Shown here: piece after piece, positions 60,031 through 64,000 of the stretch
Numbering within the stretch: position 1 is the first letter of the stretch
Layout: each line of letters opens with the position of its first letter
The notes under the pieces: model-generated
Databases searched by the model: none
What the model saw: the letters and a program-made list of their open reading frames with translations, nothing else
Told to the model about the DNA's origin: nothing
Position numbers and translations under genes: made by a program
Source: Pseudomonas sp. PA27(2017)
Lineage (GTDB): Bacteria; Pseudomonadota; Gammaproteobacteria; Pseudomonadales; Pseudomonadaceae
NCBI RefSeq assembly: GCF_001945445.1
Contig: NZ_MSXW01000016.1
Coordinates: 228,006 to 292,005 of the forward strand
Direction of reading: 5' to 3'
Length of the DNA: 64,000 nucleotides

Positions 60031-60051
60031 TCGATAACGAAGCGTTATCGA
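60031..60051. promoter_or_regulatory. Candidate LysR operator, upstream of the MFS operon
   Basis: TCGATAAC-GAAGC-GTTATCGA, perfect 8-5-8 palindrome directly after the LysR stop and about 250 bp before the MFS start at 60299. The intervening leader holds no gene. Confidence 0.65.
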
Positions 60052-60298
60052 TTAATCAGCAAATGCCATTGGGATTGAATCGATACGCGGCATAGATTAC
60101 CGGCCATCGCCACCACGGTCGGGTCGACAGCATATCCGTCGAATACCTGCACAGCGGTGCGCCGCCAGCTGCTGGGCTGGCCCATCCACCAGCCAGGGAG
60201 CCGCACCCGTTGTAACTGCAGTGTCGCCAGGCGCCGCCTGACGAAGCCCAACTCTATAAAAACAATCAGGCATGCCCGCATGCCCAAGGGTTATCACC

Positions 60299-61693
60299 AT
60301 GCAACCACGTACCGAGAATCCGGCCGCGTCTGCACGCGACCACGACAGCGCCTTCGAAGATCGCACCTACCGCAAGGTCATCCTGCGCATTCTGCCCATC
60401 CTGTTGCTGTGCTACATGGCGGCCTACCTGGATCGGGTCAATATCGGCTTCGCCAAGCTGGACATGCTCGAAGACCTGCAGTTCAGCAACACCGTCTACG
60501 CCCTGGGCGCGAGCATGTTCTTCTGGGGCTATTTCCTGTTCGAGGTGCCGAGCAACCTGTTGCTGCACCGCCTCGGCGCGCGCTTCTGGATCGCCCGCAT
60601 CATGCTGACCTGGGCCATCGTCTCGATGGCCGTGGCCTTCACCGTACCCTTGGCGCAGTTCTTCGGCATCCAGTCGAGCACCATGTTCTACATCCTGCGT
60701 TTCCTGCTCGGCATCTGCGAAGCTGGCTTCTTCCCGGGCGTGATTCTCTACCTCAACTACTGGTTCCCGACCCACCGGCAGAGCCGTGTGATGTCCGGCT
60801 TCCTGCTGGCGCTGCCGATCAGCCTGGTGCTCGGCGGCATGCTCTCGGGCTGGCTGATGACCGCGATGCAAGGCGTGCACGGGCTGTCCGGCTGGCAGTG
60901 GATGCTGCTGATCGAAGGCTTGCCGTCGATCGTCATGGCCGTGGTGATCGTGGTTTGCCTGTGCGACAACATCGACAAGGCCAAGTGGCTGTCCGCCGCT
61001 GAGAAAGCCATGCTCAAGGCCAACCTGCAGCAGGACAACACCGGCAAGGCCTCGCGCCTGAGCGAAGCCTTCCTCAACCCGCGGGTGTGGCTGCTGGTGC
61101 TGATCCTGCTGACCTTCAACACCGGCTTCTACGGGCTGGCGTTCTGGATGCCGTCGATCATCAAGAGCGCCGGCGTCACCAGCAGCCTGCACATCGGCCT
61201 GCTGACCGCCATTCCCTACGGCGTGGCCGCGGTGGCGATGCTGCTCAATGCGCGGCATTCCAACCGCACCGGCGAGCGCCGCCTGCATGCCGCGATTCCG
61301 GCCTTCATCGGCGGCGTTGGGCTGATGCTCAGCGCCTACTTCGCCCACGACATCGTGCTCTCGGTGCTGTTCCTGAGCGTGGCGGCCTCCGGCATCCTCA
61401 GCCTGATGCCGATCTACTGGACGCTGCCCGGCACCGTGCTGTCCGGCATCGCCGCGGCGGCCGGCATCGGCATCATCAACTCGTTCGGCAACCTGTCCGG
61501 CTTCACCGGCTCGATGATCACCGCGATGGCGGAAACCATGACCGGCGACATCAACAACGGCACCTACGTGCTGGCTGGCTGCCTGTTCGTCAGCGGCGCG
61601 CTGATCATGGCCATCCCGCGCAGCATGCTCGGCACGCCCGCCAGCAAACCACAGGCTGAAGTGCCCACCAACCTGACCCTGGAGAAAGCATGA
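60299..61693 (+). CDS. MFS transporter, anion:cation symporter (sugar-acid carrier)
   Basis: 464 residues with 12 predicted spans in the ACS subfamily: YMAAYLDRVNIGFAKLDM in TM1/loop, the R-x-x-x-R-x-x-x-G-type FLLGICEAGFFPGVILYL region, and WMPSIIKSAG in the C-terminal half. ACS carriers import aldonates, galactarate/glucarate or similar acids with protons. Start ATG 60299 has AGGG 9 nt upstream; an in-frame codon at 60272 adds nine residues. ATGA overlap with the SDR gene shows an operon. Confidence 0.88.
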   Translation: MQPRTENPAASARDHDSAFEDRTYRKVILRILPILLLCYMAAYLDRVNIGFAKLDMLEDLQFSNTVYALGASMFFWGYFLFEVPSNLLLHRLGARFWIARIMLTWAIVSMAVAFTVPLAQFFGIQSSTMFYILRFLLGICEAGFFPGVILYLNYWFPTHRQSRVMSGFLLALPISLVLGGMLSGWLMTAMQGVHGLSGWQWMLLIEGLPSIVMAVVIVVCLCDNIDKAKWLSAAEKAMLKANLQQDNTGKASRLSEAFLNPRVWLLVLILLTFNTGFYGLAFWMPSIIKSAGVTSSLHIGLLTAIPYGVAAVAMLLNARHSNRTGERRLHAAIPAFIGGVGLMLSAYFAHDIVLSVLFLSVAASGILSLMPIYWTLPGTVLSGIAAAAGIGIINSFGNLSGFTGSMITAMAETMTGDINNGTYVLAGCLFVSGALIMAIPRSMLGTPASKPQAEVPTNLTLEKA

Positions 61694-62433
61694 ACGAGCT
61701 GCACGGCAAACGCGTGCTGATCACCGCCGCCGGCCAGGGCATTGGCCTGGCCAGCGCCAGGGCCTTCGTGGCCGAGGGTGCCGAGGTGATCGCCACCGAC
61801 ATCGCGATCGGCACGTTGCAGGATGAGCCGGGCCTCACCGCCCTGCAGCTCGACGTCACCTCGCCCCAGGCCATCGCCGCGCTCAGCGAGCAGATCGGCG
61901 CGGTCGACGTGCTGTTCAACTGTGCGGGCTACGTGCACGCCGGCAGCATTCTGGAGTGTGACGAGGCCGCCTGGGAGCGCTCGCTGCAGCTCAACGTCAC
62001 CGCCATGTACCGGATGATTCGCGCCACGCTGCCGGGCATGCTGGCCCGCGGCGGCGGCTCGATCATCAACATGGCCTCGGTGGCGTCGAGCATCAAGGGC
62101 GTGCCCAACCGCTGCGCCTACACCGCCAGCAAGGCGGCGGTGGTCGGCCTGACCAAGGCGGTGGCCGCCGACTACATCGCCCAGGGCATTCGTTGCAACG
62201 CCATTTGCCCGGGCACCGTGGAGTCGCCCTCGCTGCGTGTGCGCATCGCCGAACAGGCCGCGCTGCAGGGCGTGGCCGAGGAACAGGTGTACCGGCAATT
62301 CCTCGCCCGCCAGCCCATGGGGCGCATCGGCAGCGCCGAGGAAATCGCCCGGCTGGTGCTTTACCTCGGCTCCGACGCGTCTTCATACACTACCGGTGCG
62401 CTGCATGTGATCGATGGCGGCATGAGCATCTGA
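61690..62433 (+). CDS. SDR oxidoreductase, putative 2-keto-3-deoxy-aldonate 4-dehydrogenase
   Basis: 247-residue short-chain dehydrogenase: NAD site TAAGQGIGLASA, NCAG, and catalytic Y144-x-x-x-K148 (YTASK). Sequence and order with the next gene resemble L-2-keto-3-deoxyrhamnonate/fuconate 4-dehydrogenases, which give 2,4-diketo-3-deoxy acids. On a pentonate substrate the product would be 5-hydroxy-2,4-dioxopentanoate. Assignment by context; a general hydroxyacid dehydrogenase is possible. Confidence 0.8.
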   Translation: MNELHGKRVLITAAGQGIGLASARAFVAEGAEVIATDIAIGTLQDEPGLTALQLDVTSPQAIAALSEQIGAVDVLFNCAGYVHAGSILECDEAAWERSLQLNVTAMYRMIRATLPGMLARGGGSIINMASVASSIKGVPNRCAYTASKAAVVGLTKAVAADYIAQGIRCNAICPGTVESPSLRVRIAEQAALQGVAEEQVYRQFLARQPMGRIGSAEEIARLVLYLGSDASSYTTGALHVIDGGMSI

Positions 62434-62461
62434 TCGTCTTGAACCTGAACAAGGACCCAAC

Positions 62462-63310
62462 ATGAAACTGCTACGTTACGGCGCCAAGGGCGCAGAAAAG
62501 CCAGGCCTGCTGGACGCCGACAACCAGATTCGTGACCTCTCCGGGCATGTGGCCGATATCGCTGGCGACGTGCTGACGCCCGCCGGCCTCGCCGCACTGG
62601 CGCAGCTCGACCCGGCCAGCCTGCCGCTGGTGCCGGGCAGCCCGCGCATCGGCGCTTGCGTCGGCCAGGTCGGCAAGTTCGTGTGCATCGGCCTCAACTA
62701 CGCCGACCACGCCGCCGAGTCCGGCATGGAGGTGCCAGAGGAGCCGATCATCTTCAACAAGTGGACCAGCGCCATCTGCGGGCCAAACGACGCCGTCGAG
62801 ATTCCCCGCGGCTCGACCAAGACCGATTGGGAAGTGGAGCTGGGCGTGGTGATCGGCAAGGGTGGGCGCTACATCGACGAAGCCAACGCCATGGACCACG
62901 TCGCCGGCTACTGCGTGATCAACGACGTGTCCGAGCGCGAATGGCAGCTCGAACGCGGCGGCAGTTGGGACAAGGGCAAGGGCTTCGACACCTTCGGCCC
63001 GCTCGGCCCCTGGCTGGTAACCCGCGACGAAATCGCCGACCCACACAATCTGGACATGTGGCTGGAGGTCGACGGGCATCGTTACCAGCAGGGCAACACG
63101 CGCACGCTGATCTTCAACGTGCCGCAACTGATCGCCTACCTGAGCCGCTGCATGAGCCTGCAGCCGGGCGACGTGATCTCCACCGGCACCCCGCCGGGCG
63201 TGGGCCTGGGCATCAAGCCCAACCCGGTGTTCCTGCGCGCCGGGCAGACCATCAGATTGGGCATCGCCGGGTTGGGGGAGCAGCAGCAGGTCACGGTGCA
63301 GGCGGACTGA
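62462..63310 (+). CDS. FAH-family 2,4-diketo-3-deoxy-aldonate hydrolase
   Basis: 282 residues. FAH-fold metal site and motifs: GKFVCIGLNYADHAAESG, EPIIFNKWTSAICGPND, KTDWEVELGVVIGKGGR, GYCVINDVSEREWQ and GDVISTGTPPGVGLG. The group cleaves 2,4-diketo-3-deoxy-fuconate/rhamnonate to pyruvate and lactate; a pentonate analogue would give pyruvate and glycolate. Annotated in other genomes sometimes as ureidoglycolate lyase. It is the last gene of the MFS-SDR operon, 28 bp after the SDR stop. Confidence 0.85.
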   Translation: MKLLRYGAKGAEKPGLLDADNQIRDLSGHVADIAGDVLTPAGLAALAQLDPASLPLVPGSPRIGACVGQVGKFVCIGLNYADHAAESGMEVPEEPIIFNKWTSAICGPNDAVEIPRGSTKTDWEVELGVVIGKGGRYIDEANAMDHVAGYCVINDVSEREWQLERGGSWDKGKGFDTFGPLGPWLVTRDEIADPHNLDMWLEVDGHRYQQGNTRTLIFNVPQLIAYLSRCMSLQPGDVISTGTPPGVGLGIKPNPVFLRAGQTIRLGIAGLGEQQQVTVQAD

Positions 63311-63379
63311 GGCGGCTATGAAAAGGGCTCGGAAGGCCTTGCCAGGCTAAAGGCTATATCGCAAGCCGCGGCGGCTTCG

Positions 63380-64000
63380 GTAGGACCCGCGCCCCGCGGC
63401 GAATGGAGAAAACGCTGCGGATTTTGCAGGGTGGCCGCTACCGCATCGCGCCGAGGTCGACGCTCCTACGCGGTCGTTGGGTTGCTCACAATCATTGTGG
63501 GAGCTGCGCCCCGCGGCGAATCGTGTGTACGACGTCGTTTTTGCAGCAAGGCCACAATCGAATTCGCGCCGAGGTCGACGTTCCTACGCTGTCGTTGGGT
63601 TGCTCACGATCATTGTGGGAGCTGCGCCCCGCGGCGAATAGTATGTACGACGTCGCTTTTGCAGCAAGGCCACAATCGAATTCGCGCCGAGGTCGACGCT
63701 CCTACGCTGTCGTTGGGTTGCGCACGATCATTGTGGGAGCTGCCCCCCGCGGCGAATCGTATGTACGACGTCGTTTTTGCAGCAAGGCTACAATCGAATT
63801 CGCGCCGAGGTCGACGCTCCTACGCGGTCGTGGGTTTGCTCACGATCATTGTGGGAGCTGCGCCCCGCGGCGAATCGCATGTATGACGCCGTTTTTGCAG
63901 CAAGGCCACAATCGAATTCGCGCCGAGGTCGACGTTCCTACGCGGTCGTTGGGTTGCTCACGATCATTGTGGGAGCTGCGCCCCGCAGCGAATCGTGTGT
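63380..64000. repeat. Tandem array of a 118-bp REP-pair unit, running off the window
   Basis: GTGGGAGCTGCGCC begins at 63497, 63615, 63733, 63851 and 63969, a strict 118-bp period, with a diverged first unit at 63380. Each unit has a REP-like half GTGGGAGCTGCGCCCCGCGG, a spacer of about 40 bp, and a facing half ATTCGCGCCGAGGTCGACG then CTCCTAC, plus 28 bp to the next unit. Units differ by few bases. The whole unit repeats, unlike CRISPR. A lone relic is at 4976. Confidence 0.9.

Noticed and set aside
63431..63886. 151-codon open frame across the 118-bp array
   Set aside because: It exists because the GC-rich repeat lacks stops; period 118 is not a multiple of 3, the protein shows only frame-shifted repeat translation, and there is no ribosome site.
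63380..64000. CRISPR array
   Set aside because: The entire 118-bp unit repeats with few differences; there are no unique spacers of 30-40 bp between short constant repeats and no cas genes.

Overview
The window is about 64% GC, gene-dense chromosomal DNA of a gamma-proteobacterium, almost certainly a Pseudomonas. The evidence is the protein sequences, the gene order (rpsU-dnaG-rpoD, lptD-surA-pdxA-rsmA-apaG-apaH-glpE, amgK-murU, agtSR-agtABCD) and the REP-type intergenic palindromes. I see no rRNA or tRNA gene, phage gene, transposase or CRISPR array. All functional names come from reading the translations; nothing was searched.

Layout. (1) 0.2-4.9 kb: an orphan TRAP solute-binding protein, then a LysR regulator divergent from a GguC/AraD1-type gene and an alpha-ketoglutaric semialdehyde dehydrogenase. 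(2) 5.2-21 kb: housekeeping and regulatory genes: ferredoxin-NADP reductase, a TerC-CBS-CorC membrane protein, mscL, two DUF465 proteins, a GNAT enzyme, radA, a 57-aa protein, an exported 726-aa protein with a DUF3142 lipoprotein, a PilZ protein, a Cache histidine kinase/NarL regulator pair divergent from cstA-ybdD, and a CobW-type GTPase. (3) 21.3-46.5 kb: the macromolecular-synthesis operon rpsU-dnaG-rpoD with divergent tsaD, then plsY, folB-folK, cca, the prkA-yeaH-ycgB stress operon, the lptD-to-glpE run, amgK-murU-djlA and a DUF3530 gene. (4) 46.7-54.7 kb: the two-component system AgtSR and the ABC importer AgtABCD, known from P. aeruginosa for 4-aminobutyrate and 5-aminovalerate uptake. 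(5) 55.5-63.3 kb: an aldonate catabolic cluster: IlvD/Edd dehydratase, XylX-like FAH-fold enzyme, LysR regulator, MFS carrier, short-chain dehydrogenase and diketo-acid hydrolase. (6) 63.4-64 kb: a tandem 118-bp REP-pair array running off the right edge.

How the parts connect. Blocks 1 and 5 look like one pentonate (or 6-deoxyhexonate) catabolic regulon split over the two ends of the window. Aldonate enters by the MFS carrier and is dehydrated to a 2-keto-3-deoxy acid. That acid is then either dehydrated to alpha-ketoglutaric semialdehyde and oxidised to 2-oxoglutarate, or oxidised at C4 and hydrolysed to pyruvate plus a two- or three-carbon acid. The same perfect palindrome, ATAAC-N5-GTTAT (a T-N11-A LysR box), occurs beside both LysR genes and ahead of the MFS operon.

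The most unusual content is non-coding. Three families of structured repeats lie exactly between genes: two 267-bp family B elements (apaG/apaH junction and 58.7 kb), three family A elements (49.7, 53.7 and 57.4 kb), and two ~300-bp family C arms facing each other at 54.8-55.5 kb. In families B and C the helices keep pairing while their sequences change between copies, so secondary structure appears to be under selection.
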